From Archilochus colubris (taxonomy: Eukaryota; Chordata; Aves; Apodiformes; Trochilidae), in contig CM041083.1 of assembly GCA_023079485.1 (NCBI GenBank), positions 109,533,554 through 109,597,553 of the forward strand: 64,000 bases of DNA, written 5' to 3'. Made by a program: the position numbers and the translations under genes. The notes under the pieces are model-generated. The model saw only the letters and a list, made by a program, of their open reading frames with translations. It was not told where the DNA came from and did not search any database. Shown piece after piece: positions 35,451 to 48,626 of this stretch; the stretch's first letter is position 1, and each line of letters starts with the position of its first letter.

Positions 35451-37315
35451 ACCTAAAAAGTAACTCAGATAGAATAATTAGTTCTGTAAAGGCTGCTCAG
35501 TTTTGCCATAATCCAATGAACTACTCAACTTTGAGCTCACACTTAGGTTTCATTGGCATGAATAGAACTTAGACACATATTTAAGTTTCAACGCACACCC
35601 GACTGCATTGCCTCATTAGTCAGGAGACCAACCCAACTCAGGGAACTTAAGCATGTATTTCTGTCCATTTGACTTATCACTGGATAACAGCTCCTGTGCT
35701 TTAGCTGCCTTGCAAACACGTGTTCAGTGCAACAAGAGGGAATTTGCTCAATAAGAAGAGACTGAGCTAACACCTAAAATTCAACTTCTATTTAATGGCT
35801 TTGATGAATGAAGGGGTCAAAAAGCCTGCAAGGCCCTGTGGTGGTCAATAGGATCAGAATTCTGACCAGTGCCACACAGATGTGCCACAGCTGCTGTCAG
35901 AAACTGCATCAGTGCTGCCTGGGCTGGTGCACCATGAGCCTCCCCAAGGATACATCAGCCCAGGCAGAAATCTGCACTAGCCTGAATATACACCCTCCAG
36001 GACCACTGCCAGCTCATTTAGGACTACCCTGGACACCACGCCAAAGCCCAAAGTTGTGTCATGGCAATTTACTTTTAAACATATCCTTCTGAGCTGAAAT
36101 CTTATACAGAGAGATCTTACATGATGGTAAACTTCTCAGTCATCTTTTCTGAGACCAAACCATTCTTCTTGGATCTCTGCCCTGACAAGCACAGAGATCA
36201 CAGAGATTTGGAAACCCACATTATTTAAGGATGGCAGAATATCAATGCTTTTCCAGTTAAGAGCAAACACATTTACGAGTCTGGCACATTAGACTGGAGA
36301 ATTTGGCCTTAACAAAGAAGCTCATACCAGGACAAATAAAGCAACGTAGCAAAAGGTAACCCCTCTATGTGCTATTTTCTCCTGTAAATATTGATATAGG
36401 TAGTAGTAGGTAACTACTTGCAGTACACTCTTGCTTTTGGTACACTGGAGAAGTCACACTATGCTGTCCTTACACAAGCTGAGGAAACCTCCTCCTTGTG
36501 GCTCTACTTAATGCCAGATAACACTCACAAGAGCTGCAGCTAAAATTACATTTACTGTTCTTCCCATCAGACATTCATTCATGAAATCATCTCAACCTCT
36601 CCAGTGAGTGAGGCAGCCAACCTCTACTCCAGCATCTCCTTTCCTGCAGAAGGCATCTTTTCAAGACCCTAAAAAATGGGTCTGCAAATCCCAAGGAGCA
36701 TTAGCTGGAACAGTGATGTGCCAACATGCATCAGTGGGGTACTCAAGCCCAAAGTCTGTACCTTCAGCCTTTCTATCACCTATTTCCTAAGTGTTCGCAC
36801 CAATTTGTGTACGTCTGAGCTGGAGTGGCTCCCAGGAGTGTCAAAATTTCCCCAAAGCATAGCACAGCTCAAGAACCTCTGCCTTTGACAGACTTTGAAT
36901 GCAGAACTCCCTCAGGTCTCTCTATGTCTGGGCATGGCAACTCACTCTATCAGGGACCAGCAACAGTGATAAAGGCCAGCTCTTTCTCCAGAGTCAGCAA
37001 GAGGATTATTTCATGTATTCTGGATCAAATGGTACATTAACAGTACCACAGGAATTGGCAAGGAACTAGTGAGGAAATGTCCATTAATTTAACATCTGAA
37101 TGATCACTACCTAACACTACATAAATGTAATAAATCACTTCACTTAATCTTGAACAGAAGTGACTGTTCTGAAAAGAGCCTTTTGTTCAAGGCCCAGTGG
37201 TTCTGTGATGTGAATAAAGGAATAATAAAAAAGGAGGAGGCTGGGAGAAAATTTTCTTTAAATGGTAGTTTTGCTTTGACCCTCCGAGAACAGCAGTCTG
37301 GTGAAATATCTGAAG

Positions 37316-37335
37316 TTTTTTTTTTTTTTTTTTTT
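37316..37335. repeat. Poly(T) run of 20
   Basis: A T20 homopolymer is followed by ATTGAGCAATAAAC. There is no recognisable retrotransposon body on either side. Confidence 0.88.
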
Positions 37336-40300
37336 ATTGAGCAATAAACTACAGTGAGGTTCGGGTCTGTGGTGTCTCAGAGAAATTGTTAAGCCTGGAA
37401 ATCACATGGCTGAGTGACTGGCATGGCAGAAATATTTGGCACTTCAAACAACTCGCAAGACAAATGAGCAAGAAAGAAGAATTTCTTACACAAGTGTAAC
37501 CCAATTAATGTCAACAAAAACTTGTAAAATTTATGGTTCAATTTGTCTTGGGGAAAGTGCAGAACTGACTCTTTCCTGTACCTTCTGGGGAAGTTCATTA
37601 GCAAATTCACTGGTGTCTTGTTAACTCTACGGTCCAGTTATACGGTGAGAGGCAGGTTCACAATCTAACATCCCTACAAGTCAAGGTTAGAGGTGGAGTG
37701 TCATAAAGCTGTTAAAAACAAATGACCTCTTGGATCAAGTGCACGTCTCCAGAGGTGCAGGTAAAACACAATAAACCAACTCATACTAAAAGCCAGTCTG
37801 GAGAACTAAGGGGAACAAAGACCCTGGTCAAAAGCCTACCAAAGTCCACAGAAAGTCTGACTTGTCTCCATAACCTTTGGATCACTGTCTCATTCAGGTG
37901 TTTTCTTCTGCCTGCAGGTGAGGCAAGCAACACAGCAGAACTCCCCAAGAGCACCCAAAAAGACCCATGACATTTTGCTGCTGCACAAACTTTTTCTTCT
38001 CAGTGTGCCTGTCTGCACACCTGCCTGTTGAGCTGAGCATCCAAGGACTTGCCTACATCCTTGCCAACAGAAAACAGCCTACCCAAGGGCTGCAGTGATG
38101 TTTCAGGTTGGTCAAAGAGATAGATCTTATCATCATGACATCAAACTGAATGCTGTCAATCACACCAAAAACAACAGAAAGGAAATAATGAAGCTGGTAA
38201 GGGACTTGGAACAGCTCATGTTCCTGTTGAACCAAACAGCTTGCCCTTGAATACTGCCAGATCTTTTTGGCACGTTACTTGGGCCCTTCCTTGGACTGCT
38301 TTATGTAGTTATTTAAACCAGCTGGTAGCTTGATATTTCGTTTAGTGTTTTATGCTGTTGCTATGCCACTTAGGTCATTATGTAGTTTTTGTTACATATC
38401 TGGACAATCTCATCTAAGATACAAAAAGTAGGTTAGTAAACAAAAAATTTGCTGACACCACAAGAGGCTTATTTGCATACTTTCTCAAGAATGGTTTTAT
38501 GAAGAAGTTGTGAATTTTTTCACTGGGAAAAAAAAAAAGTGTTTGTGAGAAGGAATTTAAACACAGCTTAGTTCTTCTCTTCCTGCAAAGGTTGCTATGG
38601 GTCAAATGAAGAAAATCCCTCAAAGAAAATGAATCTAGGTAAAAACCCAGCATTTCCACATCACTTCCCCTCTTTAACTTTTCATCTCCTGCTAGACTGC
38701 TGAAATTACTGTGCATTATTATTGTTGTAACACCCTGGTGGTAGTTTGACTTTTTCACTTTCAGAAGGATAATTGTTTTCTTTAAGTATAATTACTGGCA
38801 CAGGTTATATTTGGTCACTTTTCAAGACTTTCTTCACTTTACACTTTTGGAGAATTTCCTTGTAAAGTTTTATGGTCTCTATTTTCATTCTTCCTACTAG
38901 GTTGATTAGGTTGATTCATTTCTTTCCAGTTTTGGAAGGTTGCTTTTTTCTTTTGCTTTTTTTTGTTTTTTTTTTTCACCTGTACAATCTTTCTACTTTC
39001 TTTTCCACTCAACAAAAATTACATATGCATTATTAACTTCTGACCAGTGCATTCTTTTCTAAAAGGGCTAGCTTGTGCCTCAAGCTGTAGTCACAAAAAA
39101 ATGTGTAAAGCTAGAAGACCTTTGGAGTCAAGGGAGCTCCACTGAGACTCATCTGTTTTACACTGATGATCTTCAGAAGTTTTGAAGCCTTTGCTAAGAT
39201 TGCTTAACGTGCCCTCTAAAATACAGCTGATTTGAATGACTACACTGGAAGTCATTCTAAATGGCATGTAGAAAACAAGGATGCAAATGGAATATCAGAC
39301 GTGAGCAATCACAGGAGATTCCCAGTTTAAGATGCAGAGTCTGGTTCCTTCACTGCCTTACCTCTGGGTCCCTCCTCCAGTAAGCATCAGTCTACAGTGG
39401 GATGGTTTACTTGAAGGGACAAGCATCCAATCACAAATCTGTTAAAGTAAAAGAATAATAATCAAAATATCTGTACTAACACCCTGACATCCTTGTTCAG
39501 GAAAGAACAAACTTTTTATAAAACTCTCAAAGCACATCTATAGCCAGTGGGGGCAGGTGCTTTGGGAAGACCTCAACTTCACCCTACCATTCTGCTTCCC
39601 CAGGAGGAGGAACTAGTAGAAGAACGAAAAATGAAGCAGGTTTGAGGACATGTTTGCTTTCCCTAAGGAATGGCTTGCTTCACCAGAAGACGAAAGCAAA
39701 TGAAATACTTCCTGACAGATTTTGTAATTACTTCCTCTGAATTATGTTATTTTGAGGCCAGGAATGGATAGCAGTCACAAGGACATGACAGTTTTAAGAT
39801 CCAGTTTATTATTCTTGTCATTTTATTAGGAACCGAGCAAAGGAGCTGTATATCATTGGTAAGGGGAATATTTATATATATCTGACTGCCAGAGTACTCC
39901 CTGATAGAGGTGTTAGACTTTGAAAATCTATTATATGCAAGTTTAGTAGTTATTTTTAGAAATTTCTTAAAACTTACGCAATATTTATTGTTTCCTCTTT
40001 CTTCTTCAGACCTGTAGTGTTGGCTCAAGCTGGAGTCCTGAGTCAGAAAGCAGATGCATGCTATCGGTCACGTGAACTGCCCTGTGGAAGACACTGGTGC
40101 CAGTGGGAATGCCACTGGATTTCAACCTAAGTCACCTGGCTTTGCAAACAGATTGACCTGAAGCTGCACTGATGACAAACACGTGCCCTGCTGCAAGACT
40201 CAGCTTCTGTGTATCAAGAAATTCTGTGTTGGAAAGACCAGTCTGACAACTCTTTCAGAACAACCTTCCCCATATCCTTTTGCCCTTACCCCTGTGAGCA

Positions 40301-42698
40301 AAGATGCCACCTCAGACTCATTTAGTAAGTATCTTATGTTTACCATGATGGATTCACCATGTATCTGATTCAACACTTACTAAATCGTAGTGGAAGGACT
40401 CTTACTGACCTACATGGCAACTAAGTTGTGTTTTTAGTTAGAAAATAAGGGGTGCTTTCATAAACACCAGCAAGGTTCTGTATGGCAGATGGTTTAAATC
40501 ATGATACTGTCACAGGTTTATGGTAAAATCCTGCACTTTGTTTCATATAAGCTACCTCTTTTTTACCACTAGTCAGGGTTAAGCCCTTGTAGGAGAAGAA
40601 CAGTAACATGCTGTGGGCTGAACGACCACAGTTCTATAGCTGTTAAAACCAAACTGCAGTTCCCCTGAACGCACTTCAGACAGAAGTCATAAAATACTAC
40701 ATGATGTTATTTGTTTATTGTAAAATGCCAGGAAAAATAGGTTCACCTTTGGGCATTTTTAAAGGTAAGGAACTATAAGGTGTGAAAGCATGCTGTCAGA
40801 AGTCTCATTAAGACATTATTTACTAGTTCAAAATGAATTTACATTGATCTTTTGAAACTATTGCTAACCACAAATGCATTAAAACTAAACAGTCTTCATT
40901 TACTGAGAAATAAATGTGTCAGCATAACCTTGACTTTTGTCCAATGCTGTTCCGGCTTTTAATTCACAGGAGCTCAGTGTTAAGCAGTTTATTGCTTGTT
41001 GTGCTAAAACACACTAATTTAATTGCTAATATATTTCCTTCCTGCAATCATTTTCAAAACTGTTATCTTGAGAAAAAAATATTTTTAAAGAAACTCCTCC
41101 AAATTGCAGCGGCGTTAGGATGAATTCACCGTAATTTTTTCCTACAATATGTTATGTATTCTTTAAAACAGAAGAGGTGGCTAAAACACATTGAAAGGAA
41201 CCCGTGTTAATCTAGATTAAAAGAAACTTTGCAGCTTTGTGAACTATAGACATAAGCACTCTTTTACATTTAAGTTAGTAATTTAATGTTTACACTGAAA
41301 AAATTACAACTTTGTTAATGATTCCAGACCACCAACTGAAAAAATAAGTGCTTTTTATTTTATTGCTAACTTTGTAACACACACTTAAAACACCACTTTG
41401 CATGCCTGATTCAAAGTCAAACAGATATTACAGGTTTACTCCACAGTGGTCTTCAGGCTAAGTTTCTGTTGTAACAACAAATCCAAGTCAAGAGGGCAAA
41501 GAAGAATCCCACTTTTTGTTCTTGCCAATACACACTATGGATTTATCTTCAGTCCCTCTTCTCAAGGAGCATGAACAAGGAAAAATAACAAATTCAGGTA
41601 TGACTTTTCCTTTTCTAGGCCAGTACTGGGAAGAGCACGGAGGCACTGGGTTCTCTTTTAATCAAGAACTTCAACAGTCTCATCCTTCCACTTTGCTGTC
41701 CTAATGTAAAAATAAACCACTTTGAGCTCCTGCTCTGTCCTCTTCACTGCTGAATCTGTTTCACTCCAATTTATTACCTCAGGAACCCTGTAAAATAGAT
41801 TTACCCCTGTTGTACAATGCAGAGAAAATCCAGGTGGTTGGGTATGTGCCTGGCAGAAAGAGCAGCTCCATGGGGCCATCCTGGAGCTGGAGCTGCCACT
41901 ATGCAGAGCAACCTGATCCAGTGACACTGAGGAAAGGCCTGACTGTGACTCTCTCTCCAAGACCAAAAATTATATATTTTCTTATTGTGAATGTTAATTT
42001 ATACTCCAGCATTCCCAAAGTCCCTCAGAAACTTATAATGCAGGTGTGAATACAAACTTTGTATAACTCAAGGTCATGAAGTGCACAAGGATAACTCTAA
42101 CTGGAAATTACGTTTTGTCCAATTAAGAGATCATCACGTGTTATGGGCCCCAAGATTCTTACATGCTTGGAAGTAGAGAACAAAACATTTGTGAAAGTTG
42201 CCAAGGGAATTATGTCAATTCTTGAAACCTAAGAATTAATAAAGTGCTAGGTGATGGTTACAAGTTATGTTATTTAATCCAGTGCTGACCATTCATTGCT
42301 ACTGAACAAAAGCATAAGGTTAATTCTCTTATCTTTGGTACCTTACCAAGTTTAAGAGAGAGGAGGTTACCATTAAGTGGAAATTATCCATAATAGTCTT
42401 CCATAATTCCCTGCTCTGGTGAGGACAGCCCTACATCACTGGACACAACCATACTGTTGCATGTCCTGCAAGCAGATCTGTGTCCAGAAAGCTGGTCCAG
42501 CAATAAAAGGCTGTTCTGTGCAGGTCTTCAGACACCTGGGACTCCAAATACTTGTATTTTGTTAGTCACTGGCTTGTGCAGTCAGGCAGTTCTTTTGAAT
42601 TAACCCTGAGTGCTGTTTATTGTAGGTCCTCTTAAGGTCCACAGTACAGGGAAGAGACCAGCAAGAAGAGCTCAGGGTATTCGGCAAAATTACAGGAA

Positions 42699-42719
42699 TA
42701 AAACAAACAAACAAACAAT
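42699..42719. repeat. Short AAAC microsatellite
   Basis: Consecutive AAAC units (ATAAAACAAACAAACAAAC) form a brief tetranucleotide repeat of the same class as the longer A/C tracts elsewhere in the window. Confidence 0.85.
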
Positions 42720-42989
42720 CAAAGTTCATATTCTGTATTACAGATCCACAAGGTAGCTTCTCCTTTTAACAAGAGCTGGCCCTTTAGGGTCAGTTGATCT
42801 ACCTGTGCATTACAATATAATGAAACAGTAATATTCACCCTCGTGTGGCCCTCATGTCAGTTAACCATGCGCCCCCTCCCACCCCCCCTTTTCTTTCCAT
42901 TTTCCAACTCAGCTGTACCTGGCAGCTTTGTTTTTATAACTCCAAGTCACTGAAAAACTTTACAGCTGTCAGCAAAGTGCTAAAAATCT

Positions 42990-43270
42990 TCACTTGTTAG
43001 CGTGCGATCATTCAATTAAGAGAATAAATAGTGACCCAGAGGTTGATTGGAACTGGCTTTTCTTCCCACATTTCCACAATTTAAGATGGAAGTAATAGAG
43101 GAAATGTTGTGTGGAGAATGCTCACATATTCCCTGCTAATGGTGGAAATGCTTAAGTATCATCTGCACAGAGCTAATATAAACCAAAGTGGTTTATTACC
43201 ACCATTTTGTGATTTATGACTCACATTATGACTTTATTTTGAAATGGTTTCATTAAAAATTAATGTGTGG
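42990..43270. promoter_or_regulatory. Candidate conserved non-coding element with inverted repeat
   Basis: This is an AT-rich, complex, non-repetitive block. It contains the exact inverted repeat ATAAACCA-AAG-TGGTTTAT (43178-43196), whose arms resemble forkhead/RUNX-type words, followed by TTACCACCA. Other regulator-like words are CAATTAAG (about 43013), GATTTATGACTCA (near 43210) and ATTAAAAATTAATG (near 43252). No coding or mobile-element signature is present. Confidence 0.28.
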
Positions 43271-44676
43271 TGAAGGAAGAATGCACAGCAAGTTACAGTG
43301 ATCAGGTTCTATTGGGGGGCAAGACAACTTAGTGATTTATGACTTATAGTCTACTGAAACAGGCATTTCTGTGCTGCATCTATTCAGATGCTGCAAGTTG
43401 CAGTGCATTGTGCTGGAACTTCCCAGGTGAGGTTGTCTCATTGTCATATCCAACTGCTAGCACTGAAGTCTGTCAGGGCTTGGGGTTTGGGTCTTTTTAA
43501 GGTCTGAGTAGTTTATAACGAAACCTGAATAATTTATAACCAATGTTCTCATTATTGATTAGTGTTCTTTTTGTAACAGAATGCCTTTTTTATAATGCTT
43601 CATTCCTTTAATGTCTTGTGAAAACTCAAGGATCTGGCTTTTGCGTAGCTTAATGGAAAAATCAGCTTCCATTTTTATCAGGTGTGTAATGGAGGATAAG
43701 TATCAATATTTTTTTCTTCTCTCAGGTATGCACAGCATTAACATGGAGACAAAAGAGGACCAGTCAGGAGACAAGTTAACAATCCTAAAGAACTGCTTTC
43801 TCTGCTGGGCTCTGGGAAGATTGAGAATATCCTTGCCAGGATCTCTCACTGGGACAAGGTGCCCCCAGTCCACAGAAGCATCCCCTGTGTCCCATTCCGA
43901 CCTTCTCCCTGGGGAAATCATGCTTGGCTACTTGCATGGCACTCTTCCCGTCATCAGCATCATTAAGTGACTCACCATCACTTCATAAATTAATAGGTCC
44001 ACATGGGAAAATGGAGGGAAAGAGAAGTTGTTGAGAGCAATAAAGAGATTCAATGGTTGGGAAAAGAGAATTGAACCCAGGAGGCCTGGCATCCACAAAT
44101 ATTGTCCCCTCACAGGGGCTGCAACATGATAGAGCTTTCTCAAGTTCTACCTTACAAGACATTCAATCTACTTTAAGCCAAATGTATACATACATATATA
44201 GTTTTAAAAGCAGGTGTTATAATAATAAAAACCAGTCCAATGATTCCTCCTCATTTCTGTTTTGTTATCTACAGAGACACAATAATATGTTTCTGAAAGG
44301 AGAATATTTTGCCTTTAGTGGCATAGATAACATCCACTCCAAATATATTTACAAAAACATTTTTGTACTAACAGTATCTAATTTGAAGATAGAACCTAGG
44401 TTTAAATTAGCTCAATTAATGTCAGCTCTGAATTTGAATTTTAAAATTTTCAGAGAATTAGTTTCTAGATTTTTTTGTTGTAACTTCTGCTTGGGTTCTG
44501 AGTTCATTATTAAATGCTGCCAGGTTCAAATGCAATATACGATGCTTCAGACAGAGTCAGGCTCCAGACATTTTTTTATTTCTGGAGCATGTTCACCCAA
44601 TTTAAACACATTCAGAACTTCTCTTTTTTTGGTTTGGACCATAAAGCAAAGGAAGTTTCACCAAACTAGGGCCATT
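43271..44676. other. Gene-free unique DNA
   Basis: The longest plus-strand frame in the window, 229 codons at 44053-44742, starts here and ends inside the following CR1 fragment. Its composition (Asn/Ser/Phe/Ile-rich) matches random AT-rich DNA, and it has no domain. The 119-codon frame at 43611-43970 is equally featureless. No gene is called. Confidence 0.5.
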
Positions 44677-44849
44677 TGTCCAGGGAAGCAGTGGCTGCCC
44701 CCTCCCTGGCAGTGTTCAAGGCCAGGTTGGATGGGGCTGTGAGCAACCTGCTCTAGTGGGAGGTGTCCCTGCCCATGCAGGGAGGTTGGAACCAGGTGAT
44801 CTTTAAGGTTCCTTTCAACCCAAACCACTCTATGATGAATTCTGTGATT
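44677..44849 (+). mobile_element. CR1 LINE, 3' fragment
   Basis: Plus-strand CR1 3' sequence starts near TCCAGGGAAGCAGTGGCTGC, continues through AGTGTTCAAGGCCAGGTTGG and GAGGTGTCCCTGCCCATGCA, and ends with TCTATGATGAATTCTGTGATTC, a decayed octamer tail. It belongs to the same subfamily as the 48.6 kb copy, with which it aligns along its whole length. Substitutions in the tail show it is older than the copies at 17.9 and 35.4 kb. Confidence 0.93.
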
Positions 44850-46129
44850 CATTATGCTCCCAGTAAGAATATGCCCTTTGGGATTTAATGTATATTCTTC
44901 ATGCGAACTGACTTCAACCCTGCAGGTAATTCATCTTAACTTCCCTGCTTGTCCTTCCTAATTCAGCAGGATGTTCCCATAAACGCAGTATTCAGAATAA
45001 TTACACCATTTTCTTCATAGAGAACTTATTCTTCTGTGACTGAAGGGCTTTATTTCTAGAGACTGTTTCAGAAATTATTGCATGAGTATAGAAGATTTCC
45101 TTCCAAAATGCACATCTTTCAAAGGAATTCTTTCTTTGATTGGTACCTAAATAGTTGGAGTCTGGTTATCACAGATAGGCAAATGCTTCGCAACTAGAGG
45201 CCACGAGGTAAAAGGAGAAGGGTGGGGTAGAATATTTCCTCTTTTACATTTTAAAACTAATATTTTGACAAAAGAGACCATAAGAGACCTTTGTTGAGCA
45301 GCTTGCAATTGACACTTTCACTGACAGGTTCAAGGAGTGCTGAGGTAAAATGGCACTTAAGTGGAACAGCTTATCAGACTTCATCTTTTGGGAAACAAAG
45401 TACTTTGTGGTTTTTGTCTGCACATGCTTAGCTTGATGGGGCACAGGTCTACTCTAATGGTGTCACCAATATTAATAATACATCTGTGCAAAGGGGTATA
45501 GGAAAACTCTGCCTTCCCAGGCACCTTGCACAGGCACCATCAGGACCTTGGATTTTACCCCACTCTCTGCACCCACCTGGGAGAGCTACATAGGACAGAA
45601 AGTTCCCTGGAATGGGATCCCCCTGAACCAACCCACCCCACGTGTGATGGGTCTGAGGCAGGACCTGCACCCAGGGGCCTCCCAGGAGCGGACCCGACTG
45701 CTGAAACCCAAGGAACCTAGGGCTGGGCCATGTGGTTCCCGAGCCCAGGGGCAGAAAGGTTTCTTAATACCCCCCCCTTCTCCACATATCCTGAGCCAGA
45801 AACTTCGGCTGGGGCTAAAGGAGAGAAGGTTGTTTATCACTGACCAGCATCTTCCTGCCAAGTGGGTTGTGGCAGGCGGTTGGCACCATGTTTCCAGCTC
45901 TAATTCCAGAGTACTTTAGTGCTCATAGGAAATTCTTCATAACATTCCCTTTGCTCTAATATTCAATTAGCTTTCAAATGAGTGAAGAGCCTGGATGAGC
46001 TGAGATGGCCATTTTACCAAGTACTGTACCATCGCAGAGTTCACAGACAGCTGTTTCAAAGTAATTGAAGTCATAATGCGCAGAAAAATTACTTTTCTAA
46101 TGGTTGCCTTGAAGATTTATTTTTTTTTA
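44850..46129. other. Gene-free DNA with a GC-richer patch
   Basis: No gene is supported. At about 45540-45790 the sequence is GC-richer with a few CpGs (CACGTG, GAGCGGACCCGAC, TTCCCGAGCC). Open frames overlap on both strands there (123 codons plus, 91 codons minus), a compositional effect. A C8 run is at about 45771-45778. Confidence 0.45.
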
Positions 46130-46245
46130 ATGTAATTAAAAAGTAGATTTAGAAATATGCTTGGCAACCCAAAAGATTAAATATTAATATGGTGCATAAT
46201 TAATAAATGATACATCTCTTGATTACTAATGGGTTATTGACTCTA
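46130..46245. promoter_or_regulatory. AT-rich homeodomain-motif cluster
   Basis: Many TAAT/ATTA cores occur in about 110 bases, including TGTAATTAAAAAG, AAATATTAATATGG, GCATAATTAATAAATG and GATTACTAATGGG, around a GC-containing TTGGCAACCC word. The spacing is irregular, so this is not a microsatellite. It is a candidate developmental enhancer core. Confidence 0.25.
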
Positions 46246-47554
46246 AAAGCCTAACATTATGGAATATTAGGGCAAACAAAGGCTTTGGGGGAGTATCTCT
46301 AAGTTTCCAGGATGAAGCTGCATCTTTATCCTTCTAAAAAGTTGGGCACCTCTTTCGACACCCTCCAGACCCCTGAATACTAGCATTAAACTAAAAGGTA
46401 TCATTGCAACCACTTTTGAAAGCTGTTTTCTAACCATTTATTCAACACTGGAGTCCCACCCTGCAGGTTCTTCTGTCAATGAAAATTCTGACTAAAAGGT
46501 ATTTTGCCTTAGATTAGAAATTTCTCACATTGCCATTGTTACTATTACATTATTCCTTTCAAAAATACTAGAACATCTTTCTGAAGCCAGATAGTGCTGG
46601 TGTCTATGCTAAAGATATCTTGGTAATAAAGTGAAATTGAGAAGGCTGTGAAATATCAGTCCCAATTATTTATTTTTATCAGACTTTCAAGACAAATATT
46701 TAGTGATTTTGAAAATAATACTTGGTTTTTGGAAAGTAATTACAATAGAATACAAGCATTGTTAATGATTCTTTAATGACACTGCAAAATACAGAATTGT
46801 GAATTTAATTATATTGGTAGATCCTTTTGCCTTCTCTGTTTCAACCACCAAACTTGCAACAAGGTGATCACTAGCTGAGATTCTGCTGCCAGCTGGTCTT
46901 CATTGTACACATAAGTCTGAGGAGGCAGGATTGGACAGGAAGGTTAACTTTAACATGGGAGAGCCTGAGAATTAATGAGAATACAAGCAAGTGTTTTAAC
47001 CCAGGAACTGTGCCCCATTTCTATTTAGAAAAGGGTCCAACTGAAACTAATGCTGCCTTCCAGCTCAGCAGCAGCATGCTTCATGTAATAGCACGAAACA
47101 GCTGTATTTCATAAGTATGAAATATCAACATCTCTATCCTAAAATGCCAGAGCAGTGATTTTTCTGCTCCCTGAAGGAAGCTTTTAGCTGAGGTGTCTCA
47201 GACCCCAGCAGCAGCTTGCAGCCCATGCACTGCCACAGGTTTCCTGTGCATCCTTGGGCAAACAGACAGAATCCAGGGTGGTTTGGTGGGAACTTGACAG
47301 CTCCCATGATGGACCTGTGGGACTCAACCTCAGCACCTTCCCCCGGGGCTTAAGGCAAGGATGGAGCTGAGTTGCTCCTCTATTAATTTCTTGATTGCCA
47401 CCAACTGCCTGGGTCTGCTGAGCAATATTGCTGCCCAGCATCATTCCCCTCTTGTGCTTGTGCAAATGATTGACCTTATTTTATTGTTGCTGCCTCTGTC
47501 CTTGGCAAATAAAATCCTGTGTAATTTTTTTTCAGGTTATGTATCAAGATCATG
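46246..47554. other. Gene-free unique DNA
   Basis: No gene or mobile element is recognised. The minus-strand frame at 47184-47465 (93 codons) has no domain. The sequence remains AT-rich except near 47200-47440. Confidence 0.5.
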
Positions 47555-47695
47555 TTAAATTTTAATCCATATTTCTAAGTGTGCTTGCAGCCTTTCCCTG
47601 CTTATCAGTTGCAAATTTAATCCCTTTTATTGATTATTACATACTCATGCATATTAATTTTAATTAGATTAAGAGCCCTTTTATTCAGGGTTGGG
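47555..47695. promoter_or_regulatory. Candidate enhancer block with paired TAATCC sites
   Basis: Two TAATCC words (47563-47568 and 47618-47623) are the core preferred by K50 homeodomains such as OTX, PITX and GSC. Between and after them lie TTGCAAATTTAAT (octamer-like), TTTTATTGATTATT (HOX/CDX-like) and CATATTAATTTTAATTAG. There is no repeat or coding signature. The clustering is seen directly, but enhancer activity is inferred. Confidence 0.28.
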
Positions 47696-48626
47696 TTTTT
47701 TCACTGCTAAATCTTACCTGGCTCAGATTTAAAGACCAAAAAATTATATACTGGAGTTTTTTTCACAATCCACAGGGGGTTTTAAAGTGATTTTCAAACA
47801 TATAATAATGTATAAATAAACAAATAAATAACTTTAATCAACTGCCTAAATACAAAAAAAGAGAAGAGGAGAGCTTAAAAATAAATTCTCCTTCATAATG
47901 AAGAAATGCCATCCATAGTATTCTTAGCTGAGGAGGCTTTTAGAAAAAAGTCCTGACCATATTGATAAGCTATTACTACTCACTTTAACCCACAACTAAA
48001 ACATTCATTGTCCTTTAAATGTTTGATATGTACGATGCAATCATCACTTCAAGAGGCAGCATCCAGAAAACCTCCCCCTGCAGCCTGTTTTCTCCTTAGC
48101 TTAGGTCTTTCAGCCAAAACTCTGGGACTCCTCTTGGGCTCTGTGCTGCTTACAAATAAACAAACCCCACCATCTGGGGTGTGGAAGAGATGACATAAAA
48201 AAAACCCCAAAAAACAAAAACAAAAAAACAACCCTGTTTTATAGGGCAGGTGTTGTTGTGTTTTGAATTTTTTGGATTTACAGGTTAAAGGATCATTCCT
48301 GAGAGGACATGCTGCCTACTTGCCTGCTAAGTGTATGGCAAAATATATATCACTGCATTAATTGATAACTGATATGAAGTATCTAGATCCAGCTTATACC
48401 AGAGCATGGCCACAATTTTAGTAGGCTCTTAAAATTACCATATCTTCACACAATATAAAAAATGAAAGTGATTATGAATTAGTTTATTTACTCTTTTTTT
48501 TTTCTCTTTTTAAAAGCAAAGTTATACTCTTCCTACATAGATCTAATAGGTTTAATGAAATAGACCAGAAGAGAGGCATATATATACATTCACACATGAA
48601 GGTGGTGTATAGTCTAAATAAAAAAT
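47696..48626. other. Gene-free unique DNA with AAAC tract
   Basis: No gene is supported. An A/C-rich tract (AAAAAAAACCCCAAAAAACA-type) occupies 48197-48231, and an AAATA-type repeat is near 47815-47833. Short frames carry no domain. Confidence 0.5.

Larger units (their letters stand above)
35451..42989. other. Gene-free unique DNA with simple tracts
   Basis: About 7.5 kb hold no supportable gene. Simple tracts include T20 at 37316-37335, an A11-type run near 38528, T-rich sequence at about 38942-38977, AAAC repeats at 42699-42719 and a C-rich CCCTCCCACCCCCC stretch near 42874-42890. Minus-strand frames of 114 and 102 codons (38414-38758, 41658-41966) have no domain. No mobile element is recognised. 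Confidence 0.5.

Noticed and set aside
44053..44742. 229-codon plus-strand open frame, the longest in the window
   Set aside because: Its translation is typical of random AT-rich DNA, has no domain and runs into a CR1 fragment at its end.
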